From the NCBI RefSeq assembly GCF_002264395.1, contig NZ_NFVA01000016.1, positions 21,856 through 85,855 on the forward strand: DNA of 64,000 bases, given 5' to 3'. This stretch comes from Paenibacillus sp. VTT E-133291 (GTDB lineage Bacteria; Bacillota; Bacilli; Paenibacillales; Paenibacillaceae). Made by a program: the position numbers and the translations under genes. This document shows positions 8,779 through 18,072 of this stretch, in pieces. Within the stretch, counting starts at the first letter, position 1. Each line of letters starts with the position of its first letter. The notes below the pieces were generated by a model that did no database searches, was not told where the DNA came from, and was given only the letters and a program-made list of their open reading frames with translations.

Positions 8779-10419
8779 CTAATTTAGGTTCAAAGTACGG
8801 TGTGCAGTCGGAGGGACTTCATCACGGTCTGTTAATAATTCAATAACTGCAACACGGTTAAGAGCAACGGCGTCCTTAATTGCAGTCGAGAATTGTTCCG
8901 CAGTCTCACACTTATAGCCTGTCGCTCCTAGAGACTCGGCAAATTTCACAACGTCCATTGGGACTTCGTATATCGTTCCATCAATACGGCCAGTAGTTTT
9001 TTCCATCCCTTTAAGCGCCATATCGAGTTGCTTATTATTTACTACGATAAAGATGACAGGGATATCTTTGCAGACGGCGGTGTTTATTTCTGTACCTAGC
9101 ATCATAAAACAGCCATCACCTGTAATACAGAAGACAGTTTCTTCAGGAGCTGCAACCTTTGCACCAATAGCCATACCGATAGAATTACCCATGCAAGCAA
9201 AATAAGCATCAAATACAAAACTGCCTGGTTTCTTAACCTTGTACCATTTAGCAGCATTGAATCCATGACTGCCGTCATCAACAAATACTGTATTATTGTC
9301 AGGAATCAGATCACTCATCGTGCTCATAATAGACGCAAGGGAAAGATTCTTCAGACTGGGAAGCTCTTCTGAATAATCTACATAAGGGATAGCTTCACGT
9401 TTAGTAATATGATTAGGATCAATATGATTTAGGTAGCACACTAGGTTATCACGTAGATCACCAGTGACTGGTATCGTTTTGGAGAACAAGATTTTTCCAA
9501 CAAAGGTCGGATCAATATCAAATTGAATTAATGTTGTCGGGTGATTCTCCCGTTTTAGGTTACAGACGGTCATATCACTTAATCGTGATCCTAGAACTAT
9601 AAATAGATCACTTTTATTCAACAGGTCATCCCCGTGGGTGCAACCTCCAACACCAATAGGACCATGATAGAGTGGGTGATCCCAAACCATAGCCCCTTTA
9701 CCACCAGGTGATGTTACTACTGGTATATTAAAAGTTTCAGCGAGCTGAATAAGCTGGCTATGCGCCCCAGATCGATTGACCCCTTTACCCGCAATAATCA
9801 AAGGATTCTTTGAGGCATTGATAGCATCAACTACTCTGTCGATATTCGCTAGACTTACTAGAGATTCGCGTTCGGGAATTACAATATTGCACTCTTCCAA
9901 TCCTTCTGTCTGTACATCAAACGGCACACAAAGATGAACAGGCCCACGTTGGTTAAGAGCAATTGAAATCGCATGATTAAAAATAGTACTAAAGTGATCA
10001 CCGCGTTCAATAAGTTTACTGAACAAGGTGGCAGGTCTGAACATCTCCGCTAAATCAGCTAAGTAAGAGGAAGAGTCCTGACATTGGGGGATTCCAAGCT
10101 CTTTAATAGATTGGTGGCCCGTAATAAACAGCACTGGCAAGTTGTTGGCTTTCGCATGTGCTGCTGCTGTAAGCAGGTTAGTTCCGCCTGGACCAGAAGT
10201 ACCAAATGCTACGCCTAGATTACCAGTTTTCAGCGCGTATCCAGCTGCTGCGAATCCGGAGCTGGATTCATGTCTCCCTGGAATAAATTCAATACCATAG
10301 TCTACCATCTTAAGAACTACGGGACAAATCGATTTACCAATGATCCCAAAAGAATGGGTCACTCCGAGGTTACGTAGTGCTTCCGCCATATAATCTGCGA
10401 CTGTCTTCAAAAGATACAC
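8779..10419 (-). CDS. Thiamine-diphosphate enzyme, acetolactate-synthase-like
   Basis: Full three-domain ThDP enzyme (546 aa). The N-terminal Pyr domain has the catalytic Glu in GRHESSSGFAAAGYA, a central TPP-M domain follows, and the C-terminal PP domain has the Mg/ThDP motif GDGCFMML...VVNNKQ. It belongs to the acetolactate synthase/benzoylformate-decarboxylase-like superfamily. No small regulatory subunit and no other ilv gene is adjacent, so a role in branched-chain amino acid synthesis is not supported; acetolactate formation, a decarboxylase or a lyase are all possible. GTG 10419 is the annotated start, but TTG 10410 sits at a better distance from GTGAGG. It is preceded by a c-di-GMP riboswitch. 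Confidence 0.85.
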   Translation of the reverse strand: MYLLKTVADYMAEALRNLGVTHSFGIIGKSICPVVLKMVDYGIEFIPGRHESSSGFAAAGYALKTGNLGVAFGTSGPGGTNLLTAAAHAKANNLPVLFITGHQSIKELGIPQCQDSSSYLADLAEMFRPATLFSKLIERGDHFSTIFNHAISIALNQRGPVHLCVPFDVQTEGLEECNIVIPERESLVSLANIDRVVDAINASKNPLIIAGKGVNRSGAHSQLIQLAETFNIPVVTSPGGKGAMVWDHPLYHGPIGVGGCTHGDDLLNKSDLFIVLGSRLSDMTVCNLKRENHPTTLIQFDIDPTFVGKILFSKTIPVTGDLRDNLVCYLNHIDPNHITKREAIPYVDYSEELPSLKNLSLASIMSTMSDLIPDNNTVFVDDGSHGFNAAKWYKVKKPGSFVFDAYFACMGNSIGMAIGAKVAAPEETVFCITGDGCFMMLGTEINTAVCKDIPVIFIVVNNKQLDMALKGMEKTTGRIDGTIYEVPMDVVKFAESLGATGYKCETAEQFSTAIKDAVALNRVAVIELLTDRDEVPPTAHRTLNLN

Positions 10420-10486
10420 CTCACAAGTTGATTAATATTTATTATGTTATTGATCTTTCGAAGTGATCTGATTGATCAATAAACTC

Positions 10487-10526
10487 AAAAATAGAAAACC
10501 TGTGCTCCGAAAAAGGGCACAGGTTG
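10487..10526 (-). terminator. Riboswitch-controlled terminator
   Basis: On the minus strand, AACCTGTGC (10525-10517) pairs with GCACAGGTT (10505-10497), followed by TTTTCTATTTTT. The CAACCTG that opens the 5' arm is also complementary to CAGGTTG in the 3' strand of the aptamer (10588-10582), so aptamer and terminator can be mutually exclusive with an antiterminator. Confidence 0.8.
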
Positions 10527-10574
10527 GTGGCGTAAATCGCCGTAAAGACTGAACAATAGTTCAGCCGTCCCGGG

Positions 10575-10664
10575 TCCTTAGCAACCTGGCAATCATGGCC
10601 TCAGAGTAAAAATGAGGCTGTAGATCCATGGTTTTGCGTCATCCTCTTTCGAAGATTTTGCCTA
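10575..10664 (-). ncRNA. Cyclic-di-GMP class I (GEMM-I) riboswitch aptamer
   Basis: Read on the minus strand, the conserved GEMM-I core is present in order: TAGGCAAAATCTTCGAAAG with the GAAA tetraloop, then GACGCAAAACC, then GATCTA, a variable hairpin (GCCTC...GAGGC), and the closing block ATGATTGCCAGGTTGCTA. The 5' TAGGCAA and 3' TTGCTA can form P1. Order, spacing and core bases match the class I c-di-GMP aptamer. It lies about 155 nt upstream of the ThDP-enzyme gene with a terminator between. Pairing logic predicts that c-di-GMP binding closes P1, frees CAACCTG and lets the terminator form (OFF switch); that outcome is inferred. Confidence 0.87.
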
Positions 10665-10701
10665 TATTAATTTAAAATTTATAAGAAGAATTTTCCTTTA
10701 C

Positions 10702-10731
10702 AATATATTCCTTGGGATCATCCTTTGTCAA
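10702..10731 (-). promoter_or_regulatory. Promoter of the riboswitch leader
   Basis: Minus-strand TTGACA (10731-10726), 18-bp spacer, TATATT (10707-10702). Transcription would start near 10695, about 30 nt before the aptamer core. Confidence 0.7.
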
Positions 10732-10797
10732 TATATTATCGCAAATTAACTCGAATTTTGACGAAAGTCTTGTCAAACCTATGAAATAATAGAAAAT

Positions 10798-10833
10798 AAA
10801 CCGTCCCCTAAGACAAACTTAGAGGACGGTTTA
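10798..10833 (-). terminator. Terminator after the chemotaxis receptor gene
   Basis: Inverted repeat AACCGTCCTCTAAG / CTTAGGGGACGGTT with a five-base loop, followed on the minus strand by a T-rich tail. It insulates the receptor gene from the riboswitch operon downstream. Confidence 0.85.
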
Positions 10834-10862
10834 TGGCTTGGTTTATTCGTTATGCAAGTTGT

Positions 10863-12113
10863 TTAAAACTTGAAGATATGGATCGTTTTCTGTAGATTAA
10901 ATACGGCTTGTGTCATTTTCTCAGTTTCTTCTGCGACGGACTGCAGGGCATTAATTTGTTCATTCATTGCAGCCGATACTTCTTCGGTGCCAGCAGCAGT
11001 TTCCTGAGTGATTGCAGATATATTTTCTATTGCACCTGAGATTTTCAAGGCACTTTCCAGCATAAGATCACTTTCAGAAGAGAAGGAAGAGATCTGCTCG
11101 GTAATATACTGCACACTTTGTACAATTTGAGCAAAGATATGAGCAGATTGAGTGATCATCTCATTCTGTACCTGTACGACTTCTTCGTTGATAGCGATAT
11201 TGTCAATCGCTTGTTTAATATCAGTTTCAATGCTCCGAACTAAACCAAAGACTTCCTTTGTTGAAGCCGTTGATTCTTCGGCAAGCTTACGGACCTCCTG
11301 TGCGACTACTGCAAATCCTCGACCATGTTCTCCGGCACGTGCTGCTTCGATGGAGGCATTCAGCGATAACAGGTTAGTCTGTTCAGCGATCTCAGTGATG
11401 GTCTTTGTGATCATCGTTATTCCGCGAGCATTATGAGACAAGGCCTCGATAGTATCCGCTACTTTTTGAGTAGCCTGGATGTTTTTGCGCATGCCTTCAG
11501 CTTGAGTATCTACGGATTGGCGCCCTTGTTCAACTAGTTCTAATGTATGTATTGAACGTCTGTTCATTTCTTTCGTTGAGTTCGTATAATTGGAGACTTT
11601 ATTCTCAATATCTTTAATAGATTCTGTCATTTCAGCGATATCCGTAGATATTTCATTTGCCCCAAGAGCTAGCTCATTTGACGAAGAGGCTACCTGTGCC
11701 ATGACAATTTTCAAGTTCTGATTCTTATCTTCGATTCCACGGCTTGCATCCATAACCTGGCGCGTGATCTGCGATGCTTCTGTCAAAATCTTCTTGAGCT
11801 TGTCAATCATAGTATTAAAGGAACGACTTACGTCCCCCATAGACCCGTTCTCGTCAGCTCTACTAGTAAAATCCCCTTTAGAAATACTATGAGATACATT
11901 CGCGATGTCATCAAAAGAAGATGTAAGCGTTCTCTCGATAAAGCGGGCCACGGGTAAAGTTAAAGCAGCAAGAACAACGATTAGAACAATACCCAAAATA
12001 ATGTTGCCTAAGATCATAAAAGTAACTAAAACAGGAATGGCAAATAGTGCGGCAATGAGATAACATCCGGCAACAATTCTTTGTTTTAACGGAAGTTTAT
12101 GCATCCAGTTCAT
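10863..12113 (-). CDS. Methyl-accepting chemotaxis protein without ligand domain
   Basis: A 416-aa chemoreceptor. Two hydrophobic segments (about 13-33 and 37-57) are almost adjacent, so there is no extracellular sensing domain. A HAMP-like region (about 58-112) and a long coiled-coil signalling domain follow, including the highly conserved hairpin tip [19 protein letters not shown], which binds CheA/CheW. It probably senses membrane or cytoplasmic state, or works with another receptor. ATG 12113 lies about 11 bases behind AAGGAGG, slightly far. It is a single gene flanked by a terminator. Confidence 0.9.
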   Translation of the reverse strand: MNWMHKLPLKQRIVAGCYLIAALFAIPVLVTFMILGNIILGIVLIVVLAALTLPVARFIERTLTSSFDDIANVSHSISKGDFTSRADENGSMGDVSRSFNTMIDKLKKILTEASQITRQVMDASRGIEDKNQNLKIVMAQVASSSNELALGANEISTDIAEMTESIKDIENKVSNYTNSTKEMNRRSIHTLELVEQGRQSVDTQAEGMRKNIQATQKVADTIEALSHNARGITMITKTITEIAEQTNLLSLNASIEAARAGEHGRGFAVVAQEVRKLAEESTASTKEVFGLVRSIETDIKQAIDNIAINEEVVQVQNEMITQSAHIFAQIVQSVQYITEQISSFSSESDLMLESALKISGAIENISAITQETAAGTEEVSAAMNEQINALQSVAEETEKMTQAVFNLQKTIHIFKF

Positions 12114-12235
12114 TGGTATAATGTCCTCCTTATTAATATTATGTATTGGTGTTATTATATGGGATTTAAAGGTGATTGGTCTATAGTAAGAACTGACATA
12201 AATCTTCTTTTAGGAGCAGTTCTTTAGATTTCGTG

Positions 12236-13192
12236 TCAAAAATCCTCATAAATAGCGGAAATTTTTGTGATAGCAGACTTTACCATCTCTAAAAGTTCTT
12301 GTGGTGAAAGTACAATAACTGAGGGACTAAAAGAAAGGATTATCCGGCAGGCAGACTCGATCGTATTAAATTCGGCATCTACGTTCACCCACTCTGCATT
12401 GCTGGTTGGCTCTATCAATTGGACAGAGACGAATCTTTCTCGCTGTAATTCTTTTAAGACAGATGTTCTAACCCTTAGCTTTACTTGATACTTTGGCAGT
12501 GCTGCTTTAAAGGCCATGGTGGACTCTTCCCAGTACTGTTTTAAATCAAAGTCATCAGGTCTTTTAAACCCCTCATGAGTCTCCTCAACGTTAACTAATC
12601 TGGACACACGAAAGGTTCTTAGTTCATCCTCGCTTTTGGCTACGACATACCATACACCGCGTTTTGCAACCAACCCAAGAGGATCAATGAAACGGACTGT
12701 AGTCTCATTACTCCGGAGATAAGTGATTTTAACTTTACGGTCCTCCCAAAGTGCTCCCTGCAGTACAGAAAGGAACGGATAAGTCTCATCTGAAGGATGC
12801 CAACTAGCACCATCAATATGAATACGCTCGCTTAGGTGATGTGCTGGGTTACTAGTTCGGTGTGAGGATGCAGCTTCTAGTTTGAGAATAGCGGAAGAGA
12901 AATCGTCTTGTATCCCCAGATCCTTCAATATAGATGCGTCAGTGGACAGAAGCAGTGAACCAATCTCTTGTGGCTTCATTCCCGTTAGGGAGGTTCGGTA
13001 CCCTTCAGTAAGCATCCAGCCTCCTTCACGGCCACGTTCAGCTAAAATGGGTATCCCTGAAGCACTTAATGCTTCCATATCACGAAACACAGTTCGTTCT
13101 GATATCTCGAGTATTTGGGCCAGTTCTCTAGAAGTCATTTTTCCGCGATTTTGTAACAGAAGCAATATAGATAACAAACGGTCGGCTCTCAT
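12236..13192 (-). CDS. HTH/WYL-domain transcriptional regulator (YafY type)
   Basis: A 318-aa regulator with an N-terminal winged helix of the HTH_11/DeoR-like type (about 1-60; SRELAQILEISERTVFRDMEAL) and a WYL domain (about 140-215), the ligand-sensing fold of YafY regulators. It is divergently oriented to the SDR gene at 13366, with a palindrome between them, so control of that gene and of itself is likely; this is inference from position. Effector unknown. Confidence 0.85.
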   Translation of the reverse strand: MRADRLLSILLLLQNRGKMTSRELAQILEISERTVFRDMEALSASGIPILAERGREGGWMLTEGYRTSLTGMKPQEIGSLLLSTDASILKDLGIQDDFSSAILKLEAASSHRTSNPAHHLSERIHIDGASWHPSDETYPFLSVLQGALWEDRKVKITYLRSNETTVRFIDPLGLVAKRGVWYVVAKSEDELRTFRVSRLVNVEETHEGFKRPDDFDLKQYWEESTMAFKAALPKYQVKLRVRTSVLKELQRERFVSVQLIEPTSNAEWVNVDAEFNTIESACRIILSFSPSVIVLSPQELLEMVKSAITKISAIYEDF

Positions 13193-13263
13193 TAGGCTAT
13201 TGTGCCTCCTCGAATTAATTATTGGACGATCACCATTAATCTTTTCTAAATCATGATTATATT

Positions 13264-13288
13264 ATATATGTCAGTTGATGTCATATAT
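13264..13288. promoter_or_regulatory. Palindrome in the divergent WYL/SDR intergenic region
   Basis: Arms ATATATG and CATATAT separated by 11 bp (TCAGTTGATGT). It lies 72 bp from the regulator start and 78 bp from the SDR start, the usual place for an operator. AT-rich arms can arise by chance. Confidence 0.35.
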
Positions 13289-13365
13289 ACGGGCTATACT
13301 TATAAAACGTAAGGAATGATCACAGAATATTGAAATCCGAATTTATGTGGAAAGGGTTGAGGGCT

Positions 13366-14199
13366 ATGACATTGAAAGGGAAGGTCGCTTTGGTTACCGG
13401 GAGCAGCAGAGGTGCAGGGAGGGGAATCGCTTTAGAATTAGCAAGAAGAGGCGCTTTTGTCTATATTACAGGGAGGACCACAGATATATCCGCCACAGAA
13501 CATACTAAGGGGAGTATAGATAGTGTACTTAGAGAAATAAAAGAGAGTGGGGGTTCTGGTGCGGTAATACGATGTGACCATACGAAGGATCAGGAAACAG
13601 AAGCAGTGATCCGTCAAATCGCTGAAGAGAAGGGGCGACTCGATATCTTAGTTAACAATGTATGGGGAGGCAATGATTTAACTATTGAGCAGAAGCCTTT
13701 TTGGGAGTTACCTACAGCTCATTGGGACAATATGTTTAATGCCGGTGTGAGAGCACAAATGATCACAAATTATTACGCAATCCCCTTCATGCGCAAGGCA
13801 AAAACTGGTGGTCTAATTATCCATACAACCTTCTGGGATCATTATAAATATTTAGGCAACTTTTATTATGATCTTTCTAAAAATGCACTTTTACGTATGG
13901 CTTTCGGATTGTCGAAGGAGTTAAAGGATGACGGTATTGCGGTTATTCCACTTTCACCTGGATGGATGAGAACAGAAGCGGTTCTAGAAACCATGAATAC
14001 AGATGAGGAACATTGGCAAGAAGTTGAGGAACTGAAAATGAGCGAATCGACGAGATATATTGGTCGAGCAGTGACTGCACTAGCCGCTGATCCAGAGGTT
14101 ATCTCTATGTCCGGTGAGCCGCAGGTGGTTGGAAAGCTTGCTGAAAAGTATGGCTTTACTGATATTGATGGAAGGATAATCCCTTCGTTCATAATATAG
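13366..14199 (+). CDS. Short-chain dehydrogenase/reductase
   Basis: Classical SDR oxidoreductase (277 aa from ATG 13366; an upstream in-frame TTG at 13330 and ATG at 13345 would add 12 or 7 residues). The NAD(P) motif TGSSRGAGRGIA (TGxxxGxG) is at about residues 9-20, NNVWGG replaces the usual NNAG, and the catalytic Y-D-L-S-K (YxxxK) is present. Arg residues after the first glycine motif hint at NADP preference. Substrate unknown. A divergent WYL regulator lies next to it. Confidence 0.88.
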   Translation: MTLKGKVALVTGSSRGAGRGIALELARRGAFVYITGRTTDISATEHTKGSIDSVLREIKESGGSGAVIRCDHTKDQETEAVIRQIAEEKGRLDILVNNVWGGNDLTIEQKPFWELPTAHWDNMFNAGVRAQMITNYYAIPFMRKAKTGGLIIHTTFWDHYKYLGNFYYDLSKNALLRMAFGLSKELKDDGIAVIPLSPGWMRTEAVLETMNTDEEHWQEVEELKMSESTRYIGRAVTALAADPEVISMSGEPQVVGKLAEKYGFTDIDGRIIPSFII

Positions 14200-14223
14200 G
14201 AAGAAAAAGATTCGTTAAATTAA

Positions 14224-14263
14224 AGAAAGGCCATTCCAGTACGTTCTGGAATGGCCTTTCTAT
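14224..14263. terminator. Bidirectional terminator between SDR gene and serA
   Basis: Sixteen-base perfect stem AGAAAGGCCATTCCAG / CTGGAATGGCCTTTCT with a six-base loop, placed between convergent genes. Confidence 0.9.
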
Positions 14264-14271
14264 ATTATAGA

Positions 14272-15864
14272 TTAAAGAAGGATGATTTCTTCAGCAGTAT
14301 TAATTTCTGGTAATCCAGCGAGTTTCACAAGGACATGCTTAGGAACAGCTTTGTCAACGGTCAGCAGCATGATTGCAGCACCTCCAACAATTTTACGTCC
14401 TACTTGCATGGATGCGATATTTACATCATTCTCGCCAAGCAATGTACCCACGAGTCCGATAATCCCTACTTTGTCGTTATGGGATACAAAGATTTGATGA
14501 CCTTCAGGAGCAATATCAACAGGGAACTTATTCACTTGAACAATTCGTTCTCCATAGCCTTGCAGCAGGGTACCGGCAACAAGATACTCTTGGTCACGAT
14601 CAGCTTTTAGAGTAACAGTAATCAGATTGGTAAAACCTTTTGTTTTAGAAGCTTTAGTTATTACTACGTTCACATCTCGTGTTTTCGCTAAATGCATGGA
14701 ATTTACAATATTAACGTCCTCTGCAAAGTGGCGGGAGAGCACGCCTTTTACAATGTAGCGGGTTAGTGGTTGGGTATCTACATCCGAAAGATCACCGGCG
14801 TATTCCACATGGATCTCACGGATAGCAGCAGCTGCAATTTGGGTAACAAAGCTACCCAGTTTTTCCCCAAGCGTGAAGTAAGGTTGAAGCTTATTCATTA
14901 CACTTGGAGCCACTGGAGGAATGTTTACCGCGTTAATGAACGGTTCATTACGCAGAATATGCAATACTTGTTCAGAAACATCGATCGCCACATTTTCTTG
15001 AGCCTCAATCGTAGAAGCGCCAAGGTGAGGCGTCACGATGATTTTTGGATGAGATAAGAAGGGGTGATCCGCTTGTGGTGGCTCTTTTTCGAATACATCA
15101 AACGCGGCGCCAGCAACGATACCGCTATCTATAGCTTCTACTAACGCCATTTCATCAATTACACCACCACGGGCACAGTTGATGATGCGCATGCCCTTTT
15201 TCATCACCTCGAATTGTGGGCGAGAAATCATATGGCGTGTTTCCGGAGTAAGTGGAGTGTGCACAGTAATGAAGTCTGCTCCGCGAACAACATCGTCTAC
15301 GGAAGCCAATTTCACTTCCATCTTTTCAGCACGTTCAGCTGTTAGGAAAGGATCAAAAGCAAGAATTTCCATACCGAATGCTTTAGCACGTTTAGCCACT
15401 TCACTACCAATTCTGCCCATTCCGAGTACACCTAAAGTTTTGCCGCGAAGCTCTACACCAACGAATGTTTTTCTATCCCAGGTTCCGCCAATTGTTTTTG
15501 CATAAGCTTGTGGAATATGACGGGCTAGAGCCATCATCATTGCGAAAGCATGCTCACAAGTCGTAATTGTATTTCCATCAGGAGCATTGATTACAACAAT
15601 ACCACGTTTTGTTGCAGCATCGAGTTTGATATTATCTACACCAACACCTGCACGGCCAATTACTTTTAGGTTTTTTCCTGCTTCGATGATTTTGTCTGTT
15701 ACAGTAGTTTGACTGCGGACAAGGAGGCCATCGTATTCACCGATAATTGCAATGAGTTCGTCTTCGCTGAGTCCTGTTTTTTTGTCAACAACTACATCTT
15801 CTGCGTCCATCAATTGCTGAATGCCCAAATCACTGATTGGATCCGATACTAATACTTTAAACAT
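14272..15864 (-). CDS. serA: D-3-phosphoglycerate dehydrogenase SerA
   Basis: First enzyme of serine synthesis, oxidising 3-phosphoglycerate with NAD+. The 530-aa long form has a substrate/NAD-binding core with GMGRIG (148-153), the catalytic Arg in [10 protein letters not shown], Glu in FEKEPP and His in TPHLGAST, then an intervening allosteric domain and a C-terminal ACT domain (about 455-530) that usually binds serine. ATG 15864 follows AAGGGGGA. Expression is controlled by the T-box leader upstream, so the gene responds both to serine (ACT) and to uncharged tRNA (T-box). Confidence 0.96.
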   Translation of the reverse strand: MFKVLVSDPISDLGIQQLMDAEDVVVDKKTGLSEDELIAIIGEYDGLLVRSQTTVTDKIIEAGKNLKVIGRAGVGVDNIKLDAATKRGIVVINAPDGNTITTCEHAFAMMMALARHIPQAYAKTIGGTWDRKTFVGVELRGKTLGVLGMGRIGSEVAKRAKAFGMEILAFDPFLTAERAEKMEVKLASVDDVVRGADFITVHTPLTPETRHMISRPQFEVMKKGMRIINCARGGVIDEMALVEAIDSGIVAGAAFDVFEKEPPQADHPFLSHPKIIVTPHLGASTIEAQENVAIDVSEQVLHILRNEPFINAVNIPPVAPSVMNKLQPYFTLGEKLGSFVTQIAAAAIREIHVEYAGDLSDVDTQPLTRYIVKGVLSRHFAEDVNIVNSMHLAKTRDVNVVITKASKTKGFTNLITVTLKADRDQEYLVAGTLLQGYGERIVQVNKFPVDIAPEGHQIFVSHNDKVGIIGLVGTLLGENDVNIASMQVGRKIVGGAAIMLLTVDKAVPKHVLVKLAGLPEINTAEEIILL

Positions 15865-16073
15865 GGTTTCTTATCCCCCTTAAAGTTGAAAAGCTTTATA
15901 TGTCGAGGACGCCTTTTTGGGCAATCCACAATACCTGAAGATTCACGAACTAGTAGAGAAAAAACATGTGATAATAGTAGATCAACGCGGTGTCGCATAA
16001 AAGAAGTTGTGTGCAGAAGTGCCGCGGAATCGGTAATTTTGGGCAAAAGGATAGTATAGATTAGGTATTTAGA

Positions 16074-16352
16074 AATTAAAAAAACTCCCGACCCCCATAC
16101 TACTGCCGTAGTAAGGGACGAGAGTTATCTTCGTGGTACCACCCTAATTCACTGCAACTTGGAAGAAGCAGCCTCATTGGCCTGCAAAGGCCACACTGGT
16201 AACGGAGTTGATCCGATTGCACCTACTTTAAGGTTCGATACAATATCTCAGGAGCGCTAAAGACATCTGTGTGTCACCGGTTTGCACCAACCACCGGCTC
16301 TCTGAAGACTTCCAGAATCTTTGTTCCATCATCGTTTTTGATTGATTAATTT
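16074..16352 (-). ncRNA. T-box leader of serA
   Basis: The minus strand carries the T-box sequence AGGGTGGTACCACG (16145-16132), which pairs with the acceptor end of uncharged tRNA. It is followed by a terminator whose arms AACTCTCGTCCC and GGGGTCGGGAGTT precede seven T. Stem I with an AGAGAG stretch lies at the 5' end. Given serA downstream, the specifier should be serine; an AGC triplet at 16258-16256 in the 3' side of stem I is the best candidate. Uncharged tRNA-Ser would favour antitermination. Confidence 0.92.
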
Positions 16353-16358
16353 TTTCAT

Positions 16359-16387
16359 AATGTAACACGGTAATGTAGATGTGTCAA
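16359..16387 (-). promoter_or_regulatory. Promoter of the serA T-box transcript
   Basis: Minus-strand TTGACA (16387-16382), 17-bp spacer, TACATT (16364-16359). Confidence 0.75.
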
Positions 16388-16451
16388 TAGGCTTTGAAAG
16401 TAAGCTTTCTTGAAGTGAACTTCATTTTTCGTTATGATTCAATGACTGGTT

Positions 16452-17363
16452 CTATTCATAAAAAAACGGGAGCTGTGGAATCGTCTCCTTGCTGTAGTAC
16501 TGCTCTCGCCACTTCATAAAATCCTCTACCTGTATAGCACCTGTGGAAATAAGCAGGGTTACTGAGGACTGAACATCTGTAAGATTCAATGAACTGGCTG
16601 TACCAGAATGAATCAAATCGTCTATTTTTGCGGTAATGTCCTGAGGATCATAGGCTGCAAAAATTCCGCGATTTAACATCATATCTGCAATGGATGCGTT
16701 CTTTTGAAGAAGAGGCATTTTTTTCCACTGTATAAAGGACATGGTCTTAAGCTCACCAGCATCAGAAGGAATTTTCTGGTTTGTCTTAGAGCCCCACTTT
16801 AGCATAGAATCATAAAAGTTCTTTTGAGCGAGCAATCCGAATTTAACCGCACCGGAAGTATAAGGATCATTTTTCAGCAATTTTGCCGTCTCTGCACCAG
16901 ATGCACTTGCACTTACTTCACCAGAAGCTTTTGAGAATAAGGTTAAGCTTTTGAGTATGTTTAGCTGTGATTGATGTAATAAGGGAGAGTCAGAAAAGAT
17001 AGAGTCCTGGTTCACTCTTTCATATTGTTTATCTGCTAAAAGGCTAAGATTCTTCATAGCTGCTGCATTTACACGGGCATCTGTACTGCGTGCCAGCTTG
17101 TCCACTTGAGTGTTCCAATTCTGCTTGAATTCCCGATAAGGCAAAAATACGTTATGATAGAAAGTAACAAGATCCTTCTGTTGGTAAGAGCCCGTGAATT
17201 CTTCTAATCCATATCCATTACTGCTCTTTTGTTGCTCATATTTAGCTTCCGTTTTGTCTGCGCCAACCTTGACGCCTGTGAAAAATGCGGCGAAGGCGCA
17301 AATAAGGAAAAACAAAAAAAATAGAGTGTACAACATTTGTGTACGGGAGTTACGTTGGCTCAT
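16452..17363 (-). CDS. Unknown membrane-anchored protein
   Basis: A 303-aa protein I do not recognise. An N-terminal transmembrane segment (about 11-31) follows a short basic start; the rest is hydrophilic and mainly helical in composition, with many Lys, Gln and Ser, and should face outside the membrane. ATG 17363 follows AAAAAGGAGC, a good ribosome-binding site. It is divergent from the CPBP gene and convergent with nothing; no terminator is evident before the serA promoter. Confidence 0.75.
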   Translation of the reverse strand: MSQRNSRTQMLYTLFFLFFLICAFAAFFTGVKVGADKTEAKYEQQKSSNGYGLEEFTGSYQQKDLVTFYHNVFLPYREFKQNWNTQVDKLARSTDARVNAAAMKNLSLLADKQYERVNQDSIFSDSPLLHQSQLNILKSLTLFSKASGEVSASASGAETAKLLKNDPYTSGAVKFGLLAQKNFYDSMLKWGSKTNQKIPSDAGELKTMSFIQWKKMPLLQKNASIADMMLNRGIFAAYDPQDITAKIDDLIHSGTASSLNLTDVQSSVTLLISTGAIQVEDFMKWREQYYSKETIPQLPFFYE

Positions 17364-17396
17364 AATAAGTGCTCCTTTTTCTGGGGGAATTATCCT

Positions 17397-17507
17397 ATGT
17401 ATTATGTATTGATAGCAACATTATGGACGGTTTCTCTTTCGGAGCTGCCCCAAAAAATTAAAGAACAGGCAGGTCACGATGAAAAAATTCAAATTTGGCG
17501 AGATTAA
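17397..17507 (+). CDS. Possible 36-residue ORF before the CPBP gene
   Basis: ATG 17397 lies about eight bases after GGGGGAA and opens a 36-codon frame (MYYVLIATLW...IQIWRD) whose front is hydrophobic. It overlaps the CPBP start by 29 bp in another frame. It could be a translated leader or chance; no homologue is known to me. Confidence 0.25.
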   Translation: MYYVLIATLWTVSLSELPQKIKEQAGHDEKIQIWRD

Positions 17508-18072
17508 GATAAAAAAAGTAGAGCCAGGTCAGTTAACAGACCGTCTTCTGCTCCTCAATCTCTACATAACTCAGGGGCTTACATTAATTATCGGTTTGAT
17601 ATGGATATTATTTCAGAAAAGAAATCCTTTTAAGCTATTAATTTTTCCAGAAAACGTACATTTTGTGGCATGGGGTCTTGGACTTGCCGCTGTAATGCTG
17701 GTAGTTGATTATTTATTGACTCATATTGTACCTGAAGAAAGTATGGATGACGGGGGAATAAACGACCTATTATTTCGAAATAGGCCCGTATGGCACATTG
17801 TTGTAATTGCAGCTATGGTATCAATCTGTGAAGAGCTTCTGTTCAGAGGAGCCATACAGTATTCCATTGGTCCTTATTGGACGAGTATTTTGTTTGCTCT
17901 TATTCATGTTCGCTATTTGCGCCACTTTGTACCTACCGGATGGGTTTTCTTAAGCAGCTATGGTCTTGGGTATATATACATTCAATCAGGAAGCCTATGG
18001 GCACCTATACTATGTCATTTCTTCATCGACCTTTTCTCTGGTCTGGTGATCCGCTACAGGAGGGAATCATGA
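17479..18072 (+). CDS. ypbD: CPBP-family intramembrane protease (YpbD-like)
   Basis: A 197-aa polytopic membrane protein of the CPBP (Abi/CAAX-protease) family. The catalytic glutamate pair is in CEELLFRG (Glu118-Glu119, Arg123), the second motif has His143 in FALIH, and a third His lies in CHFFID. About five to six transmembrane segments are visible. It is the positional and sequence counterpart of B. subtilis YpbD. Substrate unknown. It overlaps the next ORF by four bases (ATGA). Confidence 0.85.
   Translation: MKKFKFGEIKIKKVEPGQLTDRLLLLNLYITQGLTLIIGLIWILFQKRNPFKLLIFPENVHFVAWGLGLAAVMLVVDYLLTHIVPEESMDDGGINDLLFRNRPVWHIVVIAAMVSICEELLFRGAIQYSIGPYWTSILFALIHVRYLRHFVPTGWVFLSSYGLGYIYIQSGSLWAPILCHFFIDLFSGLVIRYRRES

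Noticed and set aside
15849..16046. Minus-strand 65-codon frame between the T-box and serA
   Set aside because: It overlaps the serA start, has no good ribosome-binding site and lies in the leader RNA; taken as a chance frame.
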